DNA of 64,000 nucleotides, from positions 123,727 to 187,726 of the forward strand of contig JABZFM010000004.1 in NCBI GenBank assembly GCA_014237465.1, read 5' to 3'. The notes under the pieces were generated by a model. That model worked only from the letters and a program-made list of their open reading frames with translations. It ran no database searches and had not been told where the DNA came from. Position 1 is the stretch's first letter. Each line of letters starts with the position of its first letter. Made by a program: the position numbers and the translations under genes. The DNA is from Desulfobacteraceae bacterium (GTDB lineage Bacteria; Desulfobacterota; Desulfobacteria; Desulfobacterales; Desulfosalsimonadaceae). Positions 33,879 through 42,635 of the stretch are shown here, piece by piece.

Positions 33879-36074
33879 ATGACATTAAATAACACCCGGA
33901 TATGCACCCGGATATGGATGATCGGGCTCTTAATTGGTACTTTATTTATTTTACCATCCTGTGACGGCGGGGGCGGGGGTGGTTCAGACAGTCCCAACCA
34001 GGTATCGCTGGAACTGGGGGAAACAACACTCCACGGATCTGCATTGGTCGATGCAACTGGCTCATTGCTGTTTATTGATAATCCTGATGATCCTTTGAAT
34101 GGCTTGGAAATAGATATCCCTGAGGGCGCCTATCAGGAAGAAACCAATTTTACGGTTTCCCACACCCCTATCATCAGCCATTCGGGTGATGTAAGCCTTG
34201 ATCCGGTAACCCCACTGATTAAGATCGAAAATGGTGGAGAATATTCTGATGAAATCATCACAGTGAAAATTCCGGTGACCATTGAAGACGGTTATCATTA
34301 CATGGCTTTCTACTATAATGAAGCAACCGGTAAACTTGAAGGGATCCCGGAAATTGAGCATGATGAGACGTCCTTGACCATCGCCACCCGGCATTTCAGC
34401 ATGTTGTTTATCAACCGTATATTTTGGACGTACCTTCTCGAAAACACTGATTCTGGATTTCAGGTAACAAAAGACAACTGGCAGTTTACAAATCTCGGAA
34501 CATATCTGTCTCCCGGAGGCATCTGCTCCGGCATGAGTGTCGCGTCTTTATATTATTATACTGAGAAAAAAAAGAATCTCGGCCAACCACAATTGTTCGG
34601 ACGTTATAACAATGGAACGTCCTCCCTTGAAATTGATGATGACCAGGCCATCAAACTCTGTTCCACCATCCAGGATTGGTGGGATTTCCAGTATGAGGCT
34701 ATAAAATATTACTTTGTTAAAAATGACAAAATGACTCCCCTGTGGACATATTTCATGTTTGCCCATTCACTCTTGAAAACCGGTGAACCCCAGTATGTGG
34801 CCATTTATCCGCCGAAAGACGATAGCAAACAGGACTCCGGCCACGCGCTGGTTGTCTATAAAAAATCCGGCAATGATTTTTATGTTGCCGATCCAAATTA
34901 TCCCAAAGATAAAAATACTAAAATTGAATTTGAACTTGGAGCGGACGGGCAATCCTTTGAAGAAGGTCTGGCAAACGGAAAGTTTAAGCCTTATGCGTCA
35001 CTATGGAATCCCAAAAGCAAAAAAGTCGATTTTGAAAGAGTATATTATATCGGTAAAGACGCACTCATCGATGCTGACTTCAACGATTTGTGGAACAATT
35101 TGAACAACAAAACAGTGCCATGGAACAAAAAGGACGACGACACATTGGGTAGAAATTTTCCCTGGTATGAACTTAAAATTATAGAAAAAGATGCCACTGG
35201 CACAGAAAAAGAATCTGCCTTAACCGACGGTTATAAAACGACAAACAGTGTAATTAAGGTAAAGGTGGAAATGGATCAGTATGACCCTATGATCAATGTA
35301 TTTTATGAGCACACCGGAGCACTGGACAACCATTCAGAAATTGTTGAAGTCAACCTGAAATCCGGTGACAATAATGTAGGCTTTCAAATAGAAGCTGAAC
35401 TGTTTTCTGGTGTTGATGAAAAAAAAGTATGGGCCTGGACGGATTTTAAATATTTTAATATCAAACTTGAAGAAGACACGCCGGATCCCCCAGCTCCTCT
35501 GGAAGAGTCCTCTATTATCGTAAAGAATACGTATGATGAAAAAGTGCTGGTTAATATTTATATCTGGAATGGTGAATGGTTTAAAGATCTTGATAAAACA
35601 ATCACTCTGGAACCCGGGGAAAAAACGACTCAGCCAATTTCTGAAGCCACGGAATATAAAATTGTAGTACGTGCATCGGGCCTGAACCCGCAGGAATGGA
35701 GATGGCAGCCCACGCTTGATTTATCCGATGCGGAATACACCTATGATTTTTTCGCCACACAGGATTGCGACTTTGCCAAATTCACGGTAACCAATCAAAC
35801 GCAATACAGAATTCATTGTAGTTTTGATTGTGATAGTGAGGAGGAAGGATGCGGCGACCGTGAATCAACATCGTCATTCTATCTTGATGCTAATGAGACA
35901 GACGATGCCTATCTTAAGCCTGGGATATTTTATACTTTGAGTGCCCATGCATCCACAGGTATGCCCAACTGCAAGGGGGATGAGTGTTATGTTTGCTGGG
36001 ATGAAACATTTAAATTAAATTGCCAGGGGAACAAAACGATACTGTCCGGCAGCGGGACGCCATGTGACTTTTAA
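33879..36074 (+). CDS. lipoprotein with papain-like cysteine peptidase core
   Basis: 731 aa. Lipobox LPSCDGGGGGG (Cys near 29) with Gly linker. A beta domain at about 45-185 has an IPEGAYQEETNFTVS segment like ZU5-type modules. Then comes a segment with Cys216 (GGICSGMSVASLYYY), His322 (DSGHALVVYK) and Asp338 (VADPNYP). This order and spacing suit a papain-fold cysteine peptidase or transglutaminase-like enzyme. The C-terminal third is beta-rich with several Cys pairs. Probably anchored outside the inner or outer membrane. The catalytic call rests on motif layout only. Confidence 0.65.
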   Translation: MTLNNTRICTRIWMIGLLIGTLFILPSCDGGGGGGSDSPNQVSLELGETTLHGSALVDATGSLLFIDNPDDPLNGLEIDIPEGAYQEETNFTVSHTPIISHSGDVSLDPVTPLIKIENGGEYSDEIITVKIPVTIEDGYHYMAFYYNEATGKLEGIPEIEHDETSLTIATRHFSMLFINRIFWTYLLENTDSGFQVTKDNWQFTNLGTYLSPGGICSGMSVASLYYYTEKKKNLGQPQLFGRYNNGTSSLEIDDDQAIKLCSTIQDWWDFQYEAIKYYFVKNDKMTPLWTYFMFAHSLLKTGEPQYVAIYPPKDDSKQDSGHALVVYKKSGNDFYVADPNYPKDKNTKIEFELGADGQSFEEGLANGKFKPYASLWNPKSKKVDFERVYYIGKDALIDADFNDLWNNLNNKTVPWNKKDDDTLGRNFPWYELKIIEKDATGTEKESALTDGYKTTNSVIKVKVEMDQYDPMINVFYEHTGALDNHSEIVEVNLKSGDNNVGFQIEAELFSGVDEKKVWAWTDFKYFNIKLEEDTPDPPAPLEESSIIVKNTYDEKVLVNIYIWNGEWFKDLDKTITLEPGEKTTQPISEATEYKIVVRASGLNPQEWRWQPTLDLSDAEYTYDFFATQDCDFAKFTVTNQTQYRIHCSFDCDSEEEGCGDRESTSSFYLDANETDDAYLKPGIFYTLSAHASTGMPNCKGDECYVCWDETFKLNCQGNKTILSGSGTPCDF

Positions 36075-36272
36075 CCAATAGCGCTTAATTAAATTAACTA
36101 TAATTCATCGGGTTATCGGCTGCATGCCGGTATCCCGCTGAATTGTCAGTTTTATCCCCCCTTTCTCAATATTCTATCCTGTAAAATAAGAGGGGCAAAC
36201 TCTTTTTGGATCATTAAAGGGCCTTTACTATTTCTTAAATGCCCCCAAATGAGATACAAGGATTTGTCGAAT

Positions 36273-37418
36273 CTATGATACTCTGTTTTCCAGATATCTT
36301 TCAATCCGCCGCATGCCTTCTTCAATATTTTCAAGGGAGTTGGCATAGGAAAACCGGATATAGCCTTCGCCGTTTTGTCCAAAATCAATTCCGGGGGTAA
36401 CGCCCACATGGGCGTTTTCCAGAATTTCAAAGGCCAGTTTGTATGAATCATTGCCCAGGTGTTTTGCGTTGGCAAACACATAAAATGCACCGGTAGGCTC
36501 CACCGTGATGCCGAAACCGATTTCCCTGAGGCGTTTGATCATATATTGCCGTCGTTGATCATAGGTGTTTTTCATGGCATTGACATCATCATGAGCATGC
36601 TTTAGTGCGGCAATTCCGGCCATCTGAACCATGGCATTGGCGGATATAAAGAAGTTCTGCTGGATTTTCTGCATGGGCCGGATAAACGGTTTCGGGGCAA
36701 TCACATAACCCAACCGGAACCCGGTCATGGCATAAAGCTTTGAAAACCCGTTAAACACAAAAGCGCGATCAGTAAATTCAAGAATGGAATATTCTCTTTC
36801 ACCGTAAACCAGGCCATGATAAATTTCATCAGAAATAATATACGGTGACAGCTCGGCAATCGCCTGCATCCGCTCAGCGGACAGCAGGTTGCCGGTGGGG
36901 TTTGACGGGGAGTTTATAAAAACCCCCTTGGTTTTATCGGAAATTTTTTCTTTGATAAATGCTGTTCGATACTGAAAACCGTCATCTTCATATACCGGGA
37001 CCGGGACCGGGACCCCTTTTAAAAATTTGATAAAATTGGGATAGCAGGCATAGTGCGGGTCTGAAATAATGACTTCATCGTTTTCCTCAAGAATGGTTGA
37101 AAACAGCATGAACATGGCCGGGGAAGTGCCGGATGTAACGATGACCTGGTCCGGATCAAAGTTGACATGATAGGTATTGGTGTAATATTCGCATATGGCT
37201 TCCCGGAGTTCAATTATCCCGAGGCTATGGGTATAATGGGTGTAACCGTCTTTTAATGCCTTTTCAGCTGCATCCTTGACGCATTGGGGGGTATCAAAAT
37301 CAGGTTCCCCCACCTCCAGATGGATGATGTCTATCCCCTGTCTTTCCATCTCATGCGCTTTTTCCAGAACATCCATTACAATAAAAGATGTCATTTCAGC
37401 GGCGCGTCTGGCAATCAT
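36273..37418 (-). CDS. class I/II pyridoxal-phosphate aminotransferase
   Basis: 381 aa, fold-type I. Marks: IIHLEVGEPDFDTP, GYTHYTHSLGIIELREAI, NSPSNPTGN (about 172-180), YIISDEIYHGLVY with the cofactor Asp/Tyr, the Schiff-base Lys in FNGFSKLYAMTGFRLGYV, and a C-terminal Arg in GYIRFSYA. It transfers an amino group between an amino acid and a 2-oxo acid; among this group aspartate, alanine or aromatic substrates are all possible. A hairpin terminator lies 53 nt upstream of the start. Confidence 0.92.
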   Translation of the reverse strand: MIARRAAEMTSFIVMDVLEKAHEMERQGIDIIHLEVGEPDFDTPQCVKDAAEKALKDGYTHYTHSLGIIELREAICEYYTNTYHVNFDPDQVIVTSGTSPAMFMLFSTILEENDEVIISDPHYACYPNFIKFLKGVPVPVPVYEDDGFQYRTAFIKEKISDKTKGVFINSPSNPTGNLLSAERMQAIAELSPYIISDEIYHGLVYGEREYSILEFTDRAFVFNGFSKLYAMTGFRLGYVIAPKPFIRPMQKIQQNFFISANAMVQMAGIAALKHAHDDVNAMKNTYDQRRQYMIKRLREIGFGITVEPTGAFYVFANAKHLGNDSYKLAFEILENAHVGVTPGIDFGQNGEGYIRFSYANSLENIEEGMRRIERYLENRVS

Positions 37419-37470
37419 TTGCTTATCCTGTTTTTATCGTTTGCCTGTTTTTGAACATTGGGTTTTGAGC

Positions 37471-37502
37471 AAAAACGACCACCGGTTGACCGGTGGCCGT
37501 TT
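37471..37502. terminator. hairpin with A/T flanks
   Basis: CCACCGG-TTGA-CCGGTGG extended by AAAACG/CGTTTT with one bulge. Read on the minus strand it ends in TTTTT, 53 nt upstream of the aminotransferase start. It may stop read-through from upstream minus-strand genes or act as an attenuator. Confidence 0.6.
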
Positions 37503-37650
37503 TACGTTATCATTCGTACGTTCGTTTATATGCAAAAGTATTTTCCGGCTTTACAATTAAGCTTAATTTTCTTTGATTTTTAATTTTTTGTCAATATTTA
37601 GAATTCTATATAAATTTCAACGCAATAGATTTTTCTGGCGGATCGACACA

Positions 37651-37684
37651 AAAAACGGGCAGCCTGCGATGACTACCCGTTTTT
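37651..37684 (-). terminator. factor-independent terminator
   Basis: AAAAACGGG (37651-37659) pairs with CCCGTTTTT (37676-37684). On the minus strand the stem ends in T6, 90 nt after the small exported protein's stop. Confidence 0.8.
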
Positions 37685-37774
37685 CCCGTACTGCCGGTTT
37701 TTCGGATTGATACAAAATTCCCGGCGGCTCGTGATTTTAATTATGTTTTCCCGTATTACTTGGATAAAAAAGGG

Positions 37775-38167
37775 CTATTTCTGCCCTCTGGGAATAATAC
37801 TAATGACTTTGATATCCTGTGTGCCTGTAAATGCCAGCCCGTCATCAGTGACCCCGACTAAAAGCAGGGTGTTCAACTCCCCGATGATGAGAGGCAAGTC
37901 TTTCACATCATCCATGACAAATTTTGCCACAAAATACCCTCGGTCGTCTGATTTGTAAAAGTAAATGGGAACGCCGTTTAAAAACACGGAAGAAGCGATC
38001 ACCGTATTATAGTCCACATTGGTATGGACAGTAACGACGGTCCCGCTACTTTGCAGATTTAAAACATTTGGAGATACATCAATCAATATCTCATAAGCAT
38101 TTGACGTGCTCACTGCCACCAGCATGGCGCACAGGATTATCAACCCGAATAATATGCTTTTTTTCAT
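37775..38167 (-). CDS. small exported protein, unknown
   Basis: 130 aa with a clear signal peptide (about 1-24, VSTSNA-YEI) and a single short beta-sandwich-like domain (LIDVSPNVLNLQSSGTVVTVHTNVDYN...VFLNGVPIYFYKSDDRGYFVAKF). This pattern is like bacterial Ig/IPT-type modules in which strands alternate with turns. It has no catalytic residues or Cys. AAAGGAG precedes the ATG. It lies downstream of the Gly-rich exported protein and may be co-expressed. Confidence 0.65.
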   Translation of the reverse strand: MKKSILFGLIILCAMLVAVSTSNAYEILIDVSPNVLNLQSSGTVVTVHTNVDYNTVIASSVFLNGVPIYFYKSDDRGYFVAKFVMDDVKDLPLIIGELNTLLLVGVTDDGLAFTGTQDIKVISIIPRGQK

Positions 38168-38304
38168 TGTGAAAGCTCCTTTCGTTTTAAGGGATTAAAT
38201 TTGGGGAATTCAGGCACCAGCCGATTATGAAACTTACGGAGTAATTTTCAATTGACTTTGGCTGACGCCAGTTTAGAAAAACCAATAATTCTTATATCTT
38301 AAAA

Positions 38305-39057
38305 TCAGGCATTTGTGCATGTTCCCGATTTACTTCCGTTTCCAGACCCATTTTTCGGACCGTTGCCATCATTACCCTTACCATCACCTGGTCCGTGGCC
38401 GCCACCGCCTTTACCGCCACCACCTTTACCATGTCCGCCTTTCGCCAGAACCAGAGAATCAGCCATGGAGTCAATCAAGGGATTCTGGCATGAATCATCT
38501 TTTTTCCGGTCCCTTGTTCTGGTCTGGTTCGCCGACAAGAGCAGACCGGCATCATCAATGACAGAATAAATACATTCTCCGGTACCATCGCCAGTACCAT
38601 CACCGAAGCCATTGCCTCCTGCGCCACCGCGCCATAGGGGAGCACCGCTTTCAGGATCACGCAGGATAAGCTCTTCCCCGCCGATGATTACGCTCCCGGC
38701 AATAATCCTGTACGACCCGTCGGATATAGCAATTTCATACCCGTTGACCACGATTTCCTCACCGATCTCAGGTTTTGCAATTCCTGCGGCATCCCAGAAA
38801 AACAAGGGCCCCAAACCGTATACGGTGACAATTTCAACTCCGGTATCTACACTGATACCGTTTCCCCTGGTTCCGATACTTGTCACAATACCGGTTATCT
38901 CTACAGGAACTCCGTCAATAATACTGTGAACAGGACCGGTTCCGTCTCCGGGGCCCTGGCTGTGGCCTTTGCTGTTGCCAGCAAATACAGCCGGCGTCAT
39001 GATAAAAAGACTTAATGCCGTAAAAGTAACGATTACTACAGACTTGATGTTTCTCAT
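38305..39057 (-). CDS. exported protein with Gly-rich tail
   Basis: 250 aa. Signal peptide ends near PAVFA-GNS. Then comes a short GPGDGTGPV segment and a beta-rich domain (about 45-130: VEITGIVTSIGTRGNGISVDTG...EIVVNGYEIAISDGSYRIIAG) resembling an OB-fold. There is a second GDGTGDGTG stretch, two Cys (ECIYS, DSCQN), and a C-terminal Gly/Lys/Asn-rich tail of about 45 residues. It is unknown but probably periplasmic or surface. An ECF-type promoter motif identical in boxes and spacing to that of the nearby sigma factor gene precedes it. Confidence 0.65.
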   Translation of the reverse strand: MRNIKSVVIVTFTALSLFIMTPAVFAGNSKGHSQGPGDGTGPVHSIIDGVPVEITGIVTSIGTRGNGISVDTGVEIVTVYGLGPLFFWDAAGIAKPEIGEEIVVNGYEIAISDGSYRIIAGSVIIGGEELILRDPESGAPLWRGGAGGNGFGDGTGDGTGECIYSVIDDAGLLLSANQTRTRDRKKDDSCQNPLIDSMADSLVLAKGGHGKGGGGKGGGGHGPGDGKGNDGNGPKNGSGNGSKSGTCTNA

Positions 39058-39111
39058 GTTTTTTTCCTTTTTGATTTTTTAGTTTTAGGTTTGTTATTTC
39101 ATGTTTAAATG

Positions 39112-39142
39112 ATTAAACCCGGTGTTTCAGAAAAAGTTTCAA
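39112..39142 (-). promoter_or_regulatory. ECF-type promoter motif for Gly-rich exported protein
   Basis: On the minus strand TTGAAAC-N17-GTTTAAT, 55 nt before the start at 39057. The same two 7-mers with the same 17-nt spacer occur before the ECF sigma gene at 40533. Confidence 0.65.
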
Positions 39143-39249
39143 GAAAATTGAAAAAAATGAAATATGTTGACCCAAAATAATTTTTTAAGGTACCATGCGG
39201 TCATATTTTCTAATTTTTTAAATATCTTGAATAAGGGCCTCCTGTTCTG

Positions 39250-40503
39250 ATGAAGCAAAAAATATCGCTGATGATTATACCGGCGGCGCTATATATAATT
39301 TTTTTTACTGTATGTGGGCATGCTTTTGAATATCAATTTGGCGCGGAGGTTTTTGAAGGACTGTTCAAAGAAGATAATTTCCTGGATGAGGATAGCGGGA
39401 CATTCGACTATGATGAAACCTACAATATTTTAGGGTTATATCCGGAAGGCTATGTTGATTTTGGCGGCAATATAAGCGGCTATGCCCTTGGAGAACTGGA
39501 ATGGTTTCATTCATGGGATGCGGAGGATAAAAATGATCTGGATGGACAGCTGACAGATGTTTTTTTAAGTTATTATGCTTCCGGGTTTTCAGTTGATGTC
39601 GGTCTGCAGCCGTTTGTTGTGGGTAAAGGAGTTGTAACTTATAGTGATGAGCCGGGTATTGCATTCAGATATGATGGCTGGACGGACACTTACATAAACG
39701 GGGACGTATTCCGGATTTTTGGCAATTCGCCAATGGTAAAAATGGCCTTTGGTTATATGCCGGGATTTCTGGAAACAGTTGAAATAATCGGTGCCTGGTA
39801 TCATGACGCGGATGACCGAATTGCAGAACTCTTTGAACCATTTTATGAAGACGCGGATCTTGAAAGTTCCGGTCATCTTTTTTGGATCGGTGGTCAGGCG
39901 GATTTTTTTGTGCGTGATGTGTATGTATCCTGTCTCATGATGCAGCAATTCGGTTCTGTGGAAATAGATGACGGGGCAGGCGGTCTGGATCTTGATGTGT
40001 CCGCATATTTGATTGATCTTGAGTTGAATTACAATATTTCCAGGCAACTGTCAGCGGCTGCATTTGTTTTCACGGCCAGCGGTGATCATAGTCCAAAGAT
40101 GGGAAACTTAAATGCGTTTATGTCTCCAATGCCGTTTAATCAGAGAACGGTTATTTTTTTTAATGGCGGATTTGAACGATATGATATTGAAGAAGCGATC
40201 CTGCTGGGAGGGGTCACATGGGACGGTGTGATAGCACCGGGTGTAAAATTTGAATATCACCCGAATTTAAAAATTATCACGGAACTGGTTGCCGCAATGA
40301 TGTTTCCGGAAGGCGATTTGTTTGATACGGACACATGGTACGGATGGGAAGCAGATACCCGACTGTCCTATGAATTTTATCAAAACCATAAATTGTTTGT
40401 TGAGGCCGGTATTTTTACACACGGTAATTTTTTTAAACAGAAATATGGGTTTCGACCGGATCCCGCGACCCGGGTTGTTGCCGGTATGAGTCTAATATTT
40501 TAA
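39250..40503 (+). CDS. outer-membrane beta-barrel protein
   Basis: 417 aa with signal peptide (about 1-25, CGHA-FEY), then a run of amphipathic strands, many Tyr/Trp/Asp and a final VVAGMSLIF ending in Phe, typical of outer-membrane barrels recognised by BamA. It is similar in style to porin/alginate-export-like proteins, with acidic loops (DEDSGTFDYDETYN). A TTGACC-N18-TACCAT promoter-like pair lies upstream. Substrate unknown. It lies between the exported protein and the ECF sigma gene. Confidence 0.7.
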   Translation: MKQKISLMIIPAALYIIFFTVCGHAFEYQFGAEVFEGLFKEDNFLDEDSGTFDYDETYNILGLYPEGYVDFGGNISGYALGELEWFHSWDAEDKNDLDGQLTDVFLSYYASGFSVDVGLQPFVVGKGVVTYSDEPGIAFRYDGWTDTYINGDVFRIFGNSPMVKMAFGYMPGFLETVEIIGAWYHDADDRIAELFEPFYEDADLESSGHLFWIGGQADFFVRDVYVSCLMMQQFGSVEIDDGAGGLDLDVSAYLIDLELNYNISRQLSAAAFVFTASGDHSPKMGNLNAFMSPMPFNQRTVIFFNGGFERYDIEEAILLGGVTWDGVIAPGVKFEYHPNLKIITELVAAMMFPEGDLFDTDTWYGWEADTRLSYEFYQNHKLFVEAGIFTHGNFFKQKYGFRPDPATRVVAGMSLIF

Positions 40504-40532
40504 ACGCATATATTTGAAAAAAATGAGAAATA

Positions 40533-40563
40533 TTGAAACTTTTTTTAACTTTTGATGTTTAAT
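40533..40563 (+). promoter_or_regulatory. ECF-type promoter motif of the sigma operon
   Basis: TTGAAAC (40533-40539), 17-nt spacer, GTTTAAT (40557-40563), 143 nt before the sigma gene. Identity with the motif at 39112-39142 suggests that both are read by the sigma factor encoded here. Confidence 0.65.
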
Positions 40564-40705
40564 ATATATACCGATGATGCAGTCTCGATTCTTACAATTG
40601 TACAACGGACCAGGGAAATCAGAAATTTTATACATAGCGCGCCTTTATATATTTAAAAGTGCTTTTTTTGAGGCTTGCCGGTACGGGCATATGGAGGCAG
40701 ACTAA

Positions 40706-41293
40706 ATGCCTCTGAAAAGTACCGATCCCGATGTGCAGCTGATGCTGCGTTTTAAGAACGGAGATGAAGACGGATTCCGGAAATTATTTTCAAAATATCA
40801 GACCCGGATTATTAATTTCTGTTTCCGCTTTTGCTCTGATCGGGTACTGGCGGAAGATCTGGCCCAGGAAGTATTTTTAAGGGTATACCGGGCGGCAAAC
40901 CGGTATCGTCCCAAGGCCAGATTCTCCACATGGATTTACCGGATTGCGGTCAATGTATGTTTAAATGAATCAAGAAAACTGAAAAAACGATATGTGACGC
41001 AATCCATTGACCAGTCCATGTCAGATGATCAGAATAATCGTTTACCGGAATACCGGGACGAAAACCAGGTTTCAGCAGACGATAAGATGGCGTCCAGGCA
41101 GCGGGATAAACAAATTAAGAAGGCATTGCAGAATCTTCCTGAACAGCAGCGCATGGCCGTTTTATTGCGGATATATAATGAATTTTCGTACAATGAAATC
41201 GCCAGTCAGATGTCAGTGTCGGAAGGTAAGGTCAAAACATTAATTTTCAGGGGCAGGCAAACACTTAAGCAGGCCCTCCAGGGTTTGATATAA
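40706..41293 (+). CDS. ECF sigma factor (RpoE-like)
   Basis: 195 aa. Region 2 (FRKLFSKYQTRIINFCFRFCSDRVLAEDLAQEVFLRVYRAANRYRPKARFSTWIYRIAVN) and region 4 (ALQNLPEQQRMAVLLRIYNEFSYNEIASQMSVSEGKVKTLIFRGRQTL) are complete, joined by a short acidic linker, as in extracytoplasmic-function sigma factors. GGAGG precedes the ATG. It is followed by its anti-sigma factor and two small exported proteins. An upstream motif shared with another gene suggests autoregulation. Confidence 0.93.
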   Translation: MPLKSTDPDVQLMLRFKNGDEDGFRKLFSKYQTRIINFCFRFCSDRVLAEDLAQEVFLRVYRAANRYRPKARFSTWIYRIAVNVCLNESRKLKKRYVTQSIDQSMSDDQNNRLPEYRDENQVSADDKMASRQRDKQIKKALQNLPEQQRMAVLLRIYNEFSYNEIASQMSVSEGKVKTLIFRGRQTLKQALQGLI

Positions 41294-41309
41294 TGGAGGG
41301 TTGTTATAA

Positions 41310-41795
41310 ATGGATAAAAAAATGAAAAAGTCTTGCAACGTTACAGATTTAATTTCTCCGTTCATTGACGGTGAATTATCCCCAAAAGACAATGCTTCTG
41401 TTCTGCAGCATCTTGAAAGCTGCGCCATATGCAGGAAAGAGTATGATGCCTTGAAATCTGTCGACAAGCTGCTTTGCGACATCAAACCCCTTGAACCTTC
41501 ATTCGATTTTGCCCGGGAATTCTGGAAAAAAGTGGATACCCTGGAGGCAAAAAAGTCGCGCTGGTCGATTTTAAAAAATCTTTCATGGGGTTGGCGGCCT
41601 GCGCTGGGGGCAGTTGCCGCGTTGTTGGTGATTGCGTCAGGATCGGTCATTTACTACCGGTCAGCGCCGACCACACTTGATCCTACAGGTATGTTAATTG
41701 CTGAAAACATAACTTTATACAGTGATTACGAAATTATAAATAGCCTGGAGCTGCTTGAGAACTGGGAAGAAATTATTACTTTAGAAGAAATATAG
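41310..41795 (+). CDS. zinc-finger anti-sigma factor
   Basis: 161 aa. An N-terminal zf-HC2/ZAS domain (SPFIDGELSPKDNASVLQHLESCAICRKEYDAL, H-x3-C-x2-C pattern) binds the sigma factor in this family. One membrane helix (PALGAVAALLVIASGSVIYY, about 93-114) and a short C-terminal part lie outside the cytoplasm. It should hold the sigma factor inactive until an envelope signal. It starts 16 nt after the sigma gene. Confidence 0.9.
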   Translation: MDKKMKKSCNVTDLISPFIDGELSPKDNASVLQHLESCAICRKEYDALKSVDKLLCDIKPLEPSFDFAREFWKKVDTLEAKKSRWSILKNLSWGWRPALGAVAALLVIASGSVIYYRSAPTTLDPTGMLIAENITLYSDYEIINSLELLENWEEIITLEEI

Positions 41796-41797
41796 AA

Positions 41798-42028
41798 TTG
41801 AGAAAATTTATCATTATAATTGTCAGTTTGATTCTGTTTGGATTTACCGCAAGCGCATTGGCGGAAGAAGAGCGCAAAACAACAGAAAATCCGTCGTTAA
41901 CAGATGAGGACAAAGAAATTGTTGAAATCCTTGAAATGATGGAAATGATGGAAATTTTAAAAGAAATGGAATTGATGAAAGATTATCACCTTTTCGCTGA
42001 GGAAGGAACCGATGAGAAGGAAAATTAG
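41798..42028 (+). CDS. small exported acidic protein
   Basis: 76 aa from a TTG at 41798, two nt after the anti-sigma stop. Signal peptide about 1-22 (ASALA-EEE). The mature part is short, highly acidic and helical (EIVEILEMMEMMEILKEMELMKDY). Its 3' end overlaps the DUF3106 gene by 17 nt. Probably works with that protein; no known family is recognised. Confidence 0.6.
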   Translation: MRKFIIIIVSLILFGFTASALAEEERKTTENPSLTDEDKEIVEILEMMEMMEILKEMELMKDYHLFAEEGTDEKEN

Positions 42029-42509
42029 TATCTTTATATTGGCCGGGATATTGCTGACTGTTTCAGCTACGGCATTTAGCGCTGATATGCTTAAAGAATC
42101 CAATATGGATGAGTGGAGAGCACTTTCCCCTGAAGAAAAGGTCCGGCTGCGTGAGCAGTATCGCGACTACAAAGCCCTCCCGGAAGACTGCCGGGAACAG
42201 CTGAATAAAAATTACCAGACCTTTAAAGAGCTTCCGGAACAGGAACAGAATAGGATAAAAGAGAATTCCAACCGTTACCAGGCGTTATCCCCGCAGGAAC
42301 AGCAAAAGGTGCGGGAAAGATTACGGCAGTGGCAGAAGCTGCCACTGTCTCAAAAACAGCTCATGCGGCAGCGGTATATGAAATTCCGGCAAATGCCCGC
42401 ATCCCAGAAACAGAAAGTGATGAAGCAGTATAAAAGCTGGCAGAACCTCTCCCCGGCAAAACGAAACGCAATTATCGAAAATAAGAAAAAAAAGGGACCT
42501 ATGAGATAA
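42012..42509 (+). CDS. DUF3106 periplasmic protein
   Basis: 165 aa. A signal peptide (about 1-24, TAFSA-DML) precedes four to five copies of a helical repeat of the form W/Y-x2-L-S/P-x-E/Q-x-x-x-x-R/K-x2-Y. Examples are WRALSPEEKVRLREQYRDYK, FKELPEQEQNRIKENSN and WQKLPLSQKQLMRQRYMKF. This is the DUF3106 pattern, often found with ECF sigma/anti-sigma pairs, and resembles Spy/CpxP-like stress proteins. The tail is strongly basic (KRNAIIENKKKKGPMR). A role in envelope-stress sensing is inferred. Confidence 0.82.
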   Translation: MRRKISIFILAGILLTVSATAFSADMLKESNMDEWRALSPEEKVRLREQYRDYKALPEDCREQLNKNYQTFKELPEQEQNRIKENSNRYQALSPQEQQKVRERLRQWQKLPLSQKQLMRQRYMKFRQMPASQKQKVMKQYKSWQNLSPAKRNAIIENKKKKGPMR

Positions 42510-42635
42510 AATAAAATTGGCCCCTGTTTTATGTTTAACCTTTTGAAATTATGTAATTCTGTTGATGTCCGGGAAATTTTAAAAAAGGGAAAGTTCCACC
42601 GAATCAAAGAAAGTTAACTTTATCCGATTTATTTT

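Noticed and set aside
37505..37530. TetR-like CGTACG site near CATTCGTACGTTCG
   Set aside because: Only the inner six bases are symmetric and the flanks mismatch; it is too weak beside a terminator hairpin.
42487..42530. Terminator after the DUF3106 gene
   Set aside because: AGGGACC and GGCCCCT pair imperfectly across a long AT-rich loop; not convincing enough to list as a feature.
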